In this document: in pieces, positions 63,894 through 64,000 of the stretch
Position numbering within the stretch: the stretch's first letter is position 1
Layout: the number at the start of each line of letters is the position of its first letter
Source of the DNA: Chondrus crispus
Lineage: Eukaryota > Rhodophyta > Florideophyceae > Gigartinales > Gigartinaceae
Length of the DNA stretch: 64,000 nucleotides
Direction of reading: 5' to 3'
Assembly (NCBI RefSeq): GCF_000350225.1
Contig: NW_005178780.1
Location: forward strand, 243,838 to 307,837
The notes under the pieces: generated by a model
Told to the model about the DNA's origin: nothing
What the model saw: the letters and a program-made list of their open reading frames with translations, nothing else
Databases searched by the model: none
Position numbers and translations under genes: made by a program

Positions 63894-64000
63894 GTCGCCA
63901 CGTGTAAAACATTGCGTTTTGGTCACCACGTTTATTACATTGCATTTTGGTCGCCACGTGTAAAACATTGCATATCGATCCACACGTGTAATACATTGCA
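63894..64000. repeat. 28-bp tandem repeat running off the window end
   Basis: Units start at 63894, 63922, 63950 and 63978 (the last cut by the window edge). The unit includes (G/C)CACGT and (A/T)ACATTGCA. CACGTGT cores are kept in three of four copies. This looks like the start of a satellite or minisatellite array. Confidence 0.9.

Overview
The window is a nuclear segment of a photosynthetic eukaryote, most likely a unicellular red alga of the Porphyridium type. It encodes plastid chlorophyll and tocopherol/plastoquinone enzymes (ChlH, MPBQ/MSBQ methyltransferase) with transit-like leaders. Most large genes are single-exon. The genes that are split have short introns of about 90-170 bp, with GT(A/G)NGT-type donors, some with CTAAC/CTAAT-like branch sites, and YAG acceptors. 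Base composition is moderately GC-rich. The species assignment is inference.

Layout. 0-4.4 kb: a BLM/Sgs1-type RecQ helicase (5' end open at the window edge) converging on a CCT-domain protein. 4.4-15.1 kb: gene-poor; the only gene I can build is a three-exon SVIP-like p97/Cdc48-binding peptide at 7.8-8.3 kb, plus weak exon-like stretches. 15.2-16.5 kb: a SNF1/BRSK-like kinase. 16.5-17.3 kb: a head-to-head pair of related, degenerate small reading frames. 18.9 kb: a 100-N assembly gap between poly-C tracts in the ChlH promoter. 19.1-27.4 kb: ChlH, ATE1 arginyltransferase and VTE3-type methyltransferase. 29.5-36.8 kb: an LRR/WD40 protein with a DWD box, TRAPPC4/Trs23, a Kgd4/MRPS36-like small protein and an armadillo-repeat protein. 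37.8-43.0 kb: a GT90 glycosyltransferase, then a cytochrome b5-domain protein converging on CYP51. 43.6-48.9 kb: a glomulin/ALF4-like protein and an SR-protein kinase.

From 49.3 kb the window becomes accessory. A truncated Ty1/copia gag is interrupted by a ~6.1 kb block holding a minus-strand Ty3/gypsy chromovirus relic: gag with a zinc knuckle, retropepsin, and integrase C-terminus with chromodomain. Reverse transcriptase, RNase H and the integrase core are missing. The block is bounded by a 17-bp direct repeat. Next come two convergent genes of unknown family (56.9-60.7 kb), one interrupted by an in-frame TGA. The last 2 kb are repeats: an array of ~110-bp units carrying a perfect 24-bp and a 14-bp palindrome in inverted arrangement, a purine-rich simple repeat, a GTCACAAA-rich stretch, a hairpin, and a 28-bp tandem repeat running off the end.

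Functional themes. Sterol synthesis (CYP51) sits beside a possible electron donor (cytochrome b5). Chlorophyll and prenylquinone enzymes are close together. Several ubiquitin-related proteins co-occur (ATE1, SVIP-like, DWD-box WD40, glomulin-like), but I see no evidence of co-regulation. Six split genes (SVIP-like, TRAPPC4, Kgd4-like, GT90, cytochrome b5, CYP51) were reconstructed here by matching splice sites and reading phase. They would be missed or broken by single-ORF annotation.
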